Source of the DNA: Maricaulis sp048269565
GTDB lineage: Bacteria; Pseudomonadota; Alphaproteobacteria; Caulobacterales; Maricaulaceae
Assembly (NCBI RefSeq): GCF_048269565.1
Contig: NZ_JBLXIK010000008.1
Span: 1-64,000 of the forward strand
DNA: 64,000 nucleotides
Reading direction: 5' to 3'
The notes below the pieces were generated by a model that ran no database searches, had not been told where the DNA came from, and saw only the letters and a program-made list of their open reading frames with translations. Both the position numbers and the translations under genes were made by a program. Positions 54,350 to 62,428 of the stretch are shown piece by piece (the first letter of the stretch is position 1; every line of letters starts with the position of its first letter).

Positions 54350-55692
54350 CAGAGGACACCCCGCAGAGCTTTTTCAAACACGATCATATCGTTCTCGGTA
54401 TTGGTTTCCGTCGCCGTGACGAGGAGAAGGTCCTCGAACTGGCCGGGATAGAGCCGGCTGGCGGGCACGCCGCAAAGCACGCCCACCCGCGCCAGTTCAT
54501 CGACCACCTCGGCGGCCGGGCGCGGCAGGCGCACGGTGAATTCGTTGAAGAAGCTGTTGTTGAGCACCTCAACACCGTCAATGGCATCGAGACGGTCGGC
54601 AAGCTCGCAGGCGGTCTCGTGATTGAGACGCGCCAGCGTGCGCAGTCCGGCTTCGCCGAGCAGTGTCATGTGGATGGTGAAGGCCAGAGAACACAGGCCG
54701 GCATTGGTGCAGATATTCGAGGTCGCCTTCTCGCGGCGGATATGTTGCTCGCGCGTCGACAGCGTCAGCACATAGCCACGGCGGCCATCGGCATCGACGG
54801 TTTCGCCGGCGAGGCGGCCGGGCATTTGCCGGATGAAATTGCGCTCATTCTTGCAGGCGAACAGACCGACATAGGGGCCACCGAAATTGAGCCCGACGCC
54901 GATCGACTGACCTTCGCCGACGGCGATGTCGGCGCCCATATCGCCGGGCGCCTCGACCAGGCCGAGCGAAACGGCTTCGGTGAAGACAGCGATCACCAGC
55001 GCGCCCTTGGCATGGGCGGCTTCGGAGATGGCGCGCAGATCGTGCAGCCGGCCGAAGATATCCGGCGTCTGCACCACGACACAGGCGGTGGTCTCGTCGA
55101 TGGCGGCGACAACCTCGTCCAGCCCACCCAGGCCGGGCGTGGTGACGGCGATCTCGACGACGGAGTGTTTCGACAGCGTTTTGGTCGCCTCGACATAATG
55201 CGGGTGCACGGTGCCGGCCATCACGGCCTTGTTCCGCTTGGTCACCCGCGCCGCCATCATCACAGCTTCGGCGCAGGCGGTGGAGCCGTCATACATCGAG
55301 GCATTGGCGACATCCATGCCGGTCAGGAGCGCGACCTGGGTCTGGAATTCGAACAGGGTCTGCAAGGTGCCCTGACTGATTTCCGGCTGGTAGGGCGTGT
55401 AGGCGGTGAGGAATTCGGAGCGCTGGATCAGGTGATCCACCGTCGACGGGATATGGTGGCGATAGGCCCCTGCCCCGAGGAAGAACGGCACCGATCCGGC
55501 CGCGACATTCCTCGACGCCATGGCCGACATGGCGCGCTCAACCGCGAGCTCGCCCTGCTTGAGCGGCAAAGCCACCAGCCCCTTCAGACGCGCCGCTTCG
55601 GGCACATCGGTGAAGAGGTCGTCGAACGAGGCGACGCCAATCGCCTCGAGCATGGCCTTGCGGTCGGTATCTGTGTGGGGAAGGTAGCGCAT
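54349..55692 (-). CDS. gcvPA: Glycine dehydrogenase (decarboxylating) subunit 1
   Basis: A 447-residue partner of gcvPB. MRYLPHTDTDRKAMLEAIG at the start, GAGAYRHHIPSTVDHLIQRSEF, TAYTPYQPEISQGTLQTLFEFQT, and ASMYDGSTACAEAVMMAARVT are all family hallmarks. It lacks the PLP lysine, which is in the other subunit. The gene lies 10 bases after gcvH and overlaps gcvPB by one base. Confidence 0.96.
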   Translation of the reverse strand: MRYLPHTDTDRKAMLEAIGVASFDDLFTDVPEAARLKGLVALPLKQGELAVERAMSAMASRNVAAGSVPFFLGAGAYRHHIPSTVDHLIQRSEFLTAYTPYQPEISQGTLQTLFEFQTQVALLTGMDVANASMYDGSTACAEAVMMAARVTKRNKAVMAGTVHPHYVEATKTLSKHSVVEIAVTTPGLGGLDEVVAAIDETTACVVVQTPDIFGRLHDLRAISEAAHAKGALVIAVFTEAVSLGLVEAPGDMGADIAVGEGQSIGVGLNFGGPYVGLFACKNERNFIRQMPGRLAGETVDADGRRGYVLTLSTREQHIRREKATSNICTNAGLCSLAFTIHMTLLGEAGLRTLARLNHETACELADRLDAIDGVEVLNNSFFNEFTVRLPRPAAEVVDELARVGVLCGVPASRLYPGQFEDLLLVTATETNTENDMIVFEKALRGVL

Positions 55693-55702
55693 GAAACAGG
55701 CC

Positions 55703-56068
55703 TTATGCGATGTGGGCGTTATAGGCGGCTTCGTCCATCAGACCGTCGAGCTGGGCGGCGTCGGACAGCTTGATCTTGACGAACCAGCCGGCACCGGCGG
55801 CGTCTTCATTGACCTTGGCCGGCTCGTCATCGAGCACGGAATTGACGGCGACGATCTCGCCATCGACCGGCGCGTAGACTTCCGAAGCAGCCTTCACCGA
55901 CTCGACGACGGCGAACTCATCGCCCTTGGCGACGGTCTTGCCGACATCCGGCAATTCAACAAACACGACATCGCCGAGCTGTTCGGCGGCGTGGGCGGTG
56001 ATGCCGACGGTGGCGGTGTCGCCCTCAACGGTGATCCATTCATGGTCTTCGGTGTAACGCGTGGTCAT
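55703..56068 (-). CDS. gcvH: Glycine cleavage system H protein
   Basis: A 121-residue lipoyl carrier that shuttles the aminomethyl group between P, T and L proteins. The lipoylated lysine is K59 in VVESVKAASEVYAPVDGEIV. It starts YTEDHEWITVEGDTATVGIT, the usual H-protein N-terminus. It stands between gcvT and gcvPA on the minus strand. Confidence 0.97.
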   Translation of the reverse strand: MTTRYTEDHEWITVEGDTATVGITAHAAEQLGDVVFVELPDVGKTVAKGDEFAVVESVKAASEVYAPVDGEIVAVNSVLDDEPAKVNEDAAGAGWFVKIKLSDAAQLDGLMDEAAYNAHIA

Positions 56069-56122
56069 GGTGTGTCTCCTGCCCCGATAGTGTGGAATGG
56101 GTTTGATCTGGATTGAGGGGGC

Positions 56123-57220
56123 CTAGCCCCGGAAGAAATTGTTCGGCACGAACGGCAATTTGGTCACCGTCGCCGGACGCGGCTTGCCGCGCACGATCAG
56201 GTCGAGCTCGGTGCCCTCGGCCATGTAGTCACGATCAACATAGCCCATCGCCACCGGCCCGTTGACCGTGGGGCCGAAACCGCCCGAGGTCACGATTCCG
56301 ATGATCTTGCCATCCTTCGTCGCGATCTCGGCGCCTTCGCGCGCCGGCGCGCCGCTCAGCGTCAGGCCGATGCGTTTCTGGCAGGTCTTGTCGTCGATCT
56401 GTTTCTGGATCACGGCCGCGCCCGGGAAATCCCCGCGCTCGCGGCGCGTCTTGGCCAGGGCCCAGATCAGCGAGGCTTCAACCGGTGTGCGGCTGGTGTC
56501 CATGTCATGGCCATAGAGGCAGAGCCCGGCTTCCAGACGCAGCGAATCGCGCGCGCCAAGGCCGATCGCCTCGACCTCATCCTGGGCCAGAAGCAGTTTT
56601 GCGACCCGCACCGCATCGGCCTCGGGGATGGAAATCTCGAACCCGTCTTCGCCGGTATAGCCCGAGCGCGACATCATCACTTCGACACCATCAAGCTGGA
56701 ACACGCCGCACTGCATGAAGACCAGCTTGCAGGCCTGCGGGCAAAGCCGCGCCATCACGTCCTTCGCGGCCGGGCCCTGCAGCGCCAGCAGCGCGCGGTC
56801 TTCCAGGCGGACGAGCTTGCCCTTGCCGGCGGTGACGGCTTCAAGATGGGCGAAATCCTGATCCTTCATCGCCGCATTGACGACGAGGAAAATCCCGTTG
56901 CCGTCCGGGCGCGAGACCATCAGATCATCGCGAATGCCGCCCTGGTCGTTGAGCAGGAGGGTGTATTTCTGTTCGCCGGCGCCGAGCAAAGCGAGATCGC
57001 AGGTCAGCAGCGCCTCGAGCGCGGCCTCATCGCCGGTATAGCGCGCCTGACCCATATGGGAGACATCGAACAGGCCGGCCTTCTCGCGTGTCTGCTTGTG
57101 CTCGCCCATGATCCCGAGCGGATACTGCACCGGCATGTCATAGCCCGCGAACGGGACCATCTTGCCGCCGAGTTCGAGATGCAGGGCGTGAAGCGGTGTT
57201 TTGTGGAGAGTTTCGGTCAT
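56123..57220 (-). CDS. gcvT: Aminomethyltransferase (T protein)
   Basis: A 365-residue tetrahydrofolate-dependent T protein. It starts LHKTPLHALHLELGGKMVPFAGYDMPVQY; GLFDVSHMGQ, SRSGYTGEDGFEI and LGARDSLRLEAGLCLYGHDM follow, and the C-terminal barrel has RPATVTKLPFVPNNFFRG. The ATG at 57220 is correct because it begins the known N-terminus; an open frame upstream runs into the riboswitch. It is the first gene of the operon controlled by that riboswitch. Confidence 0.96.
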   Translation of the reverse strand: MTETLHKTPLHALHLELGGKMVPFAGYDMPVQYPLGIMGEHKQTREKAGLFDVSHMGQARYTGDEAALEALLTCDLALLGAGEQKYTLLLNDQGGIRDDLMVSRPDGNGIFLVVNAAMKDQDFAHLEAVTAGKGKLVRLEDRALLALQGPAAKDVMARLCPQACKLVFMQCGVFQLDGVEVMMSRSGYTGEDGFEISIPEADAVRVAKLLLAQDEVEAIGLGARDSLRLEAGLCLYGHDMDTSRTPVEASLIWALAKTRRERGDFPGAAVIQKQIDDKTCQKRIGLTLSGAPAREGAEIATKDGKIIGIVTSGGFGPTVNGPVAMGYVDRDYMAEGTELDLIVRGKPRPATVTKLPFVPNNFFRG

Positions 57221-57281
57221 TGGCGGGTCCTGACAAGAGCGCTGATCCTGCCTGCGAAAACCGCCGGCAAGCCGTCGCCCC

Positions 57282-57471
57282 CGCTGTCCCGTGACCTGAG
57301 AGATTCCGCGCGAACCCGCATTTGCGAGACACGCTTGCTCCGTCGGTGGAGTCAAAGCCTGACGGCCCTACTCACTTTCCAGCGTTTGTCTCTCTCGCGG
57401 TCCGTCTGCCTGAGCGTTTCCGGGGCGGTTGCGCCTTCGGCGCCGGCCTGTTCGCCGGTCTCTCCCGCGAG
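57282..57471 (-). ncRNA. Tandem glycine riboswitch upstream of gcvT
   Basis: Two glycine aptamers in a row on the minus strand. Aptamer 1 (57394-57471) is closed by CTCGCGG/CCGCGAG and has GGGAGAGACCGG, GCCGAAGGCGCAA, and GGAAACGCTCAGGCA. Aptamer 2 (57282-57384) is closed by CGCTG/CAGCG and has CGACGGAGCAAGC and GAATCTCTCAGGTCAC. These are the conserved core segments of the gcvT riboswitch class. The 61 bases between 57221 and 57281 form the expression platform; I see no clear terminator there, so control may be at translation. It should switch gcv expression on when glycine is plentiful. Confidence 0.93.
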
Positions 57472-57646
57472 GAGATATCGCCCGGCAGACGCGTCTCGCG
57501 ACGGACCTGCCGGTTGGCGCGCACTCTTAGGACAAGCCGGGGCGGAGTCAATGCAGGAAGGCGGGCGAAAGCGTGCTTTTGCGGCGGAAAATGCCAGGAT
57601 CGGGCCGTCATCGCCGACCCGATAGCCACGCCTGACATCAAAGCGC

Positions 57647-58033
57647 CTACTCGCCCTGATAGGACAGAGGCATGCAGGTCAGCAGCGCGTTTTGCAGGGT
57701 TTGTCCGAATCCGGCCTGCGCCGTCAACGGCATCGCACCCGCCTCGGCCGCGGCCGTATCGCGGGCGCCCTCCCAGTCCTCGATCAGGGAGCGCTCGCGC
57801 AGGGCGCCCTGCATGCCGAGCGCGAAGACCCGATAAGTCGCCTCATCACCCGCGTCGCTGACATGGGCGTCGAAACAGGCGCAAAACTCGGTGTGATCGG
57901 CCGGCTCGCCACCGCTATAGCCGACCTGCTGCAGGCGGCAGCCATGCTGCAGCCAGGTGGAATACTGCTGCGGATCTTCGGAAAAAGCGGGCTGAGCAAG
58001 GCCGGTAACGGCAAGGAGCAGGCTGACGAACAT
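57647..58033 (-). CDS. Small secreted protein with four cysteines, unknown function
   Basis: A 128-residue protein with a signal peptide (MFVSLLLAVTGLAQPAFSED). The mature chain has four cysteines: HGCRLQQ, EFCACFDAHV (two) and LLTCMPLS. It is otherwise acidic and alanine-rich. The CACFD motif and the spacing look like a small disulfide-bonded periplasmic domain; I do not recognise a family. It lies between the gcv riboswitch and argS on the same strand. Confidence 0.65.
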   Translation of the reverse strand: MFVSLLLAVTGLAQPAFSEDPQQYSTWLQHGCRLQQVGYSGGEPADHTEFCACFDAHVSDAGDEATYRVFALGMQGALRERSLIEDWEGARDTAAAEAGAMPLTAQAGFGQTLQNALLTCMPLSYQGE

Positions 58034-58108
58034 CTACAATAATCCTCTGAAATCAAAGGTGAGACTAGCCGGTTGCGGCCCCGGCACCCTCCCCTGTTCA
58101 GGGGAGGA

Positions 58109-59872
58109 TTACATCCGGTCCGGCGCTTCCATGCCGAGCAGGTGCAGGCTCAGCTCAAGCTGTTTCAACGTCGCTTCCGCCAGGGCCAGGCGCGAGGATT
58201 TTGTCGCCTCGTCCGGAGCGGACAGGATCGGGCAGGCGGAATAGAATTTCGAGAAGGCCTGGGCCAGCGTGAAGGCGTGATCGCACAGCGCATTGGGCGC
58301 ACGATTATCGATCGCCTGGTCGATGGCGGCCCCAAAGGCATCCAGCGCCAGAACGAGATCGCGTTCCTCATCCGCCACAATCGAGATCGGCCCCGGCGTG
58401 ACGCCGGCTTCGGCGGCCTTGCGCATCAGGGATTTCACTCGCACGGCGGCATAGAGGAGATAGGGGCCGGTCTTGCCCTCGAAACTGGTGAAGCGATCGA
58501 GGTCGAACACGTAATTCGTGGTGCGGTAATTCTGCAGATCGGCGAACTTGATCGCCGCCAGCCCGACCATGCGCGCGACGCGGGCCTGCTCTTCAGCGCC
58601 GACATCGGCAGCAAGCCCCGCTTCCTTGATCCGCTGGTCCGCGCGCTCAATGGCGCCGGCGATCAGATCCGCGAGGCGGAATGTGCCGCCGTCACGGGTG
58701 CGCAGGCGCTTGCCGTCAGTGCCATTGACCGAGCCGAAATTGACATGCTCGAGCGCGCCTTCCTTGACCAGGCCGGCTTTTTCGGCGGCGCGGAAGACTT
58801 GCTGGAAATGATTGCCCTGGGCGCTGTCGACAACATAGAGCGTCAGATCGGGGCCGAAATTCGCCTTGCGGTCGAGGATTGTTGCCAGATCGGTGGTGCC
58901 ATAGAGCGAGGCGCCACCCGAAGTGACGAGGATCAGCGGTGGCAATTCCTTCTTGTCGTCCTCGCGGGCGATATGGATCACCCAGGCACCATCGCTGAGC
59001 TCGGCAATGCCGCGCTGCTTGAAATCCTCGACCATGGCGGGGATCAGCGGATCGACATCGCTTTCCCCCTTCCACAGGTCAAAATGCACGCCGAGCGCAT
59101 CGAAATCGCGCTTCAGCGCCGCAATCGAGACCGCGATGAAATGGTTCAGCAGCGCCCGGTATCCGGGGCGGCCGGCCTGCAGCTCGGCTGTCGCGATGCG
59201 GGACAGTTCCAGCCGCTCGGCATCGGCCTTGGCCTTTTGCGATGCCTGCGGATAAAGCCGCGCCAGATCGTCAATATCGACCGGCGGCTCGTCCGGATAG
59301 GGTCCGGTGAAATCGGCATCGAAATAGGGCAGGTCGGGCTGTTCTTCGCGCAGCTCGGTGATGAGGTGGCCCATTTGCAGCCCCCAGTCACCGAGATGGA
59401 TGTCGGAGACAACCTCGTCGCCGCGAAAACGCAGCAGGCGCTGCAGGCTGTCGCCCAGCACCGAGGAGCGCAGATGGCCAACATGCATCGGCTTGGCGAC
59501 ATTGGGGCCGCCGAAATCGATCATCACCTTGCGCGGCGTCTTCGTCAGCGGTGCGCCGGCGCGATCATCGGCCGCGATCTCGGCAGCGCGCGCATCATAG
59601 GCGCCCGGCGCCGGGGTCAGATTGATGAAACCGGGCCCGGCGATCTCGGCCGACGCGATCAGCGGGTCGCCGGCGATGGCGTCGACGATCTTCTGCGCCA
59701 GTTCACGCGGATTCGTCTTCGCCTGCTTTGCAGCCGGCATGGCGCCATTGCACTGGAAGGGCGCAGTGCCCGATTTGGTCGCAGGCGTGACACGCCCCAG
59801 CTCCCGCGGCAGCCGCAGGGAAGCGAACGCGTCGCCCAGTTTTTCACTGAGCTGATCGGCAATTGAGGGCAT
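58109..59872 (-). CDS. argS: Arginine--tRNA ligase
   Basis: A 587-residue class I synthetase. The HIGH-type motif is HVGH at residues 130-133 (AKPMHVGHLRSSVLGDSLQRLL). The KMSK region is replaced by the GTDGKRLRTRDGG type common in this enzyme. The C-terminus DALRM-like LSLHLLGMEAPDRM is typical. ATG at 59872 begins MPSIADQLSEKLGDAF. The upstream lipoprotein gene ends 4 bases before this start. Confidence 0.96.
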   Translation of the reverse strand: MPSIADQLSEKLGDAFASLRLPRELGRVTPATKSGTAPFQCNGAMPAAKQAKTNPRELAQKIVDAIAGDPLIASAEIAGPGFINLTPAPGAYDARAAEIAADDRAGAPLTKTPRKVMIDFGGPNVAKPMHVGHLRSSVLGDSLQRLLRFRGDEVVSDIHLGDWGLQMGHLITELREEQPDLPYFDADFTGPYPDEPPVDIDDLARLYPQASQKAKADAERLELSRIATAELQAGRPGYRALLNHFIAVSIAALKRDFDALGVHFDLWKGESDVDPLIPAMVEDFKQRGIAELSDGAWVIHIAREDDKKELPPLILVTSGGASLYGTTDLATILDRKANFGPDLTLYVVDSAQGNHFQQVFRAAEKAGLVKEGALEHVNFGSVNGTDGKRLRTRDGGTFRLADLIAGAIERADQRIKEAGLAADVGAEEQARVARMVGLAAIKFADLQNYRTTNYVFDLDRFTSFEGKTGPYLLYAAVRVKSLMRKAAEAGVTPGPISIVADEERDLVLALDAFGAAIDQAIDNRAPNALCDHAFTLAQAFSKFYSACPILSAPDEATKSSRLALAEATLKQLELSLHLLGMEAPDRM

Positions 59873-59876
59873 GAAA

Positions 59877-60440
59877 TCAGTCCTGGCCGGCACTCACGCG
59901 GAAACGCTGGCCGCTGCGGTTGAAGGCAAGCTGTTCCGGGGTCAGCTCGAAACCGGTCAGGATTTCGAAATTGACGCCAGACGTCTCGGCAGTGGCCCGC
60001 GGGATCGAAATCGCTTCAATGGTCTCGGTGAGGTAAACCCGGTCCTCGCCGGCCTGGAAGCGGATGGTGATCGGGAAGACCTGCTTTTCGATCACGGCGA
60101 TATCGCGGCGCGTCACCGCGACGAAATACTCATAAACATGCGAATCACCCTCGGCGGCCGGGCCACGGCCGAAGGCCATGTCGAGCTCAAGATTGGCGAT
60201 GATGGGGCGCTCGCCATAATAGTTGCACAGGGAGCGCACAGCGAGAATTTCGCCGGTGAAACCGACATTGTCATAGGCGACGATACCGTCCTCAAGCTCG
60301 ACAATCCGGTGTGCGTCATAGAGCGAAAGCGCGGTCGGGCACGGGCCGATATTCGGCTGCGGTTCGGTGAACACGTCACTGACGGTCTGACAGCCATTGA
60401 GTAACAGGGCGGCGGCGGCGAGAATGGCAAAAGAACGCAT
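59877..60440 (-). CDS. Lipoprotein of unknown function
   Basis: A 187-residue protein with a clean lipoprotein signal (MRSFAILAAAALLLNGC, lipidated C17). The mature part has IGPCPTALSLYDAHRIVEL, EILAVRSLCNYYGERPI, and a central beta-rich VYEYFVAVTRRDIAVIEKQVFPITIRF segment. I do not assign a family. It precedes argS on the same strand with 4 bases between, and is divergent from ispH. Confidence 0.75.
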   Translation of the reverse strand: MRSFAILAAAALLLNGCQTVSDVFTEPQPNIGPCPTALSLYDAHRIVELEDGIVAYDNVGFTGEILAVRSLCNYYGERPIIANLELDMAFGRGPAAEGDSHVYEYFVAVTRRDIAVIEKQVFPITIRFQAGEDRVYLTETIEAISIPRATAETSGVNFEILTGFELTPEQLAFNRSGQRFRVSAGQD

Positions 60441-60562
60441 GATGCATTACCTGACTTGAATACCCGCCCGGCCTCTGGATAGCGCCAAGCCTCTTTGTTA
60501 GGACGGTCATACGATGCGCACGAGGCGTGTGCAACGGTATCGCTGATGGAGAACTGAACCCG

Positions 60563-61510
60563 ATGAGCGGCAAGCGCCCACCCCTGACTGTCCTGCTGGC
60601 CGCGCCACGGGGATTTTGCGCCGGCGTCGACCGCGCGATCCAGATCGTCGAACGGGCGCTGGAGCGTTTCGGCGCCCCGGTCTATGTCCGCCACGAGATC
60701 GTCCATAATCGCCATGTGGTCGAGCGTCTCGAGGCGCTCGGGGCGGTTTTCGTCGAGGAGCTCGACCAGTGTCCCGATGACCGTCCGGTGGTGTTTTCCG
60801 CCCATGGCGTGCCCAAACAGGTGCCGGAAGAGGCCGAACGGCGCAATCTGATCTATGTCGATGCGACCTGCCCGCTGGTGTCGAAGGTCCATGTCGAGGC
60901 CCAGCGTCACCAGGCCAGTGAACGCGAAATCCTGCTCATCGGCCATGCCGGCCATCCCGAGGTCGTCGGCACGATGGGGCAATTGCCCGAAGGCGCGATC
61001 GCGCTGATCGAAACGGTCGAGGATGCAATGGCCTACGCGCCGAAGGATCCCTCCCGCCTCGCCTTTGTGACCCAGACAACCCTCTCGGTTGACGACACCT
61101 CGGCCATCGTCGCTGCCCTGCAGGCGCGCTTTCCGCAGATCGAGGCCCCGCACAAGGAGGACATCTGCTATGCGACCACCAATCGCCAGGCCGCCGTCAA
61201 GGCGCTGGCCCCGCATTGCGACATCGTCTTCGTGATCGGCGCCCCCAATTCGTCCAACTCGGTCCGCCTGGTCGAGGTCGCCAAACGGGCGGGAGCTCCC
61301 CGTTCGCAGCTGATCTCAAGTGCCGAGGATGTGGCTTGGGACATGATCGGTGATATCGAAACAGTTGGCATCACCGCCGGCGCCTCGGCACCGGAAGACC
61401 TGGTCGAGGGACTGATCGCGGCGTTTCGCGAGCGCTATGACGTGGTCCAGAAGGATATCCGCGTCACCGAAGAAGATGTTATTTTCAAACTTCCAAGAGT
61501 GGTGGCCTGA
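60563..61510 (+). CDS. ispH: 4-hydroxy-3-methylbut-2-enyl diphosphate reductase
   Basis: A 315-residue iron-sulfur enzyme, last step of the MEP isoprenoid pathway. The cluster cysteines are C19 (RGFCAGVDRAI), C103 (DATCPLVSKVH) and C202 (DICYATTNRQ). EIVHNRHVVERL and the C-terminal TEEDVIFKLPR are typical. With ispE and the polyprenyl synthase it shows that the MEP pathway is used here. ATG at 60563 gives the usual start. DUF1801 and rnhA follow closely on the same strand. Confidence 0.97.
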   Translation: MSGKRPPLTVLLAAPRGFCAGVDRAIQIVERALERFGAPVYVRHEIVHNRHVVERLEALGAVFVEELDQCPDDRPVVFSAHGVPKQVPEEAERRNLIYVDATCPLVSKVHVEAQRHQASEREILLIGHAGHPEVVGTMGQLPEGAIALIETVEDAMAYAPKDPSRLAFVTQTTLSVDDTSAIVAALQARFPQIEAPHKEDICYATTNRQAAVKALAPHCDIVFVIGAPNSSNSVRLVEVAKRAGAPRSQLISSAEDVAWDMIGDIETVGITAGASAPEDLVEGLIAAFRERYDVVQKDIRVTEEDVIFKLPRVVA

Positions 61511-61514
61511 ACCG

Positions 61515-61940
61515 ATGACAAATTCTGAAAACAAGACAAAGCCGACCGAAGTCAGCCCGGAAGCCTTCATCGCGGACATTGCCCACCCGGTGCGCCGGGC
61601 CGATGCGCTGGTCCTGCTGGAGATGATGCGCCGCCTCTCCGGGGAGGAGCCCCGCATGTGGGGGCCCTCCATCATCGGCTACGGGCAATACCACTACAAA
61701 TACGACAGCGGCCGCGAGGGCGACTCCATGCGCACCGGCTTCTCGCCGCGCAAGTCCGGACAAGTGGTCTACATCCTGCCGGGCTACAGCAATTTCGACC
61801 TGATCCTTGACCGGCTCGGCAAGTTCAAGATGGGCAAGTCCTGCCTTTACATCACCAAGCTGGCCGATGTGGACCTGGCCGTGCTCGAGGAACTCATCCA
61901 GGCCGGTCTCGACGATATGGCGCGGAAATACCCGCAATGA
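61515..61940 (+). CDS. DUF1801 family protein
   Basis: A 141-residue protein with the DUF1801 domain: VRRADALVLLEMMRRLSGEEPRMWGPSIIGYGQYHYKYDSGREGD, then MRTGFSPRKSGQVVYILPGY and FKMGKSCLYITKLADVDLAVLEELI. Function is unknown. It starts 4 bases after the ispH stop and overlaps rnhA by 4 bases (ATGA), so it is in one transcript with both. Confidence 0.88.
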   Translation: MTNSENKTKPTEVSPEAFIADIAHPVRRADALVLLEMMRRLSGEEPRMWGPSIIGYGQYHYKYDSGREGDSMRTGFSPRKSGQVVYILPGYSNFDLILDRLGKFKMGKSCLYITKLADVDLAVLEELIQAGLDDMARKYPQ

Positions 61941-62398
61941 GCGCCAAGACGAGTACGGTGACGATCCATACCGACGGCGCCTGTTCCGGCAATCCGGGAC
62001 CGGGCGGCTGGGGCGCGATTCTGGAATGGAATGGTCACCGCAAGGAAATATCTGGGGGCGAGGCCGACACCACAAACAACCGCATGGAGATGATGGCGGC
62101 CATTCAGGCGCTTGAGGCGATGAAGGCCAATCATCACGACATCATCCTGATCACCGACAGCAGCTATCTGCGCGACGGGATCATGAAGTGGATTCACGGC
62201 TGGAAAAAGCGCGGCTGGAAGACCGCCGACCGCAAACCGGTCAAGAATGTCGATCTGTGGCAACGCCTCGACCTGCTGGCCCAGAGCCACAAGATCGAAT
62301 GGCGCTGGGTGCGCGGCCATACCGGCGATCCGGGCAATGAGCGCGCCGATGAATTGGCACGCCAGGGCCTGGCCGATGCGCGCGCGGCCCGTCGCTGA
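61937..62398 (+). CDS. rnhA: Ribonuclease HI
   Basis: A 153-residue nuclease degrading RNA in RNA-DNA hybrids. The four catalytic acids are D13 (HTDGACSGNPGPGGWGA), E51 (NNRMEMMAAI), D74 (LITDSSYL) and D138 (GNERADELAR), with the helper His in RGHTGD. Together with rnhB the window encodes both RNase H types. It is co-transcribed with ispH and DUF1801. Confidence 0.96.
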   Translation: MSAKTSTVTIHTDGACSGNPGPGGWGAILEWNGHRKEISGGEADTTNNRMEMMAAIQALEAMKANHHDIILITDSSYLRDGIMKWIHGWKKRGWKTADRKPVKNVDLWQRLDLLAQSHKIEWRWVRGHTGDPGNERADELARQGLADARAARR

Positions 62399-62428
62399 CC
62401 GGATACAGGCGCTGTGAATTGGACAGAC

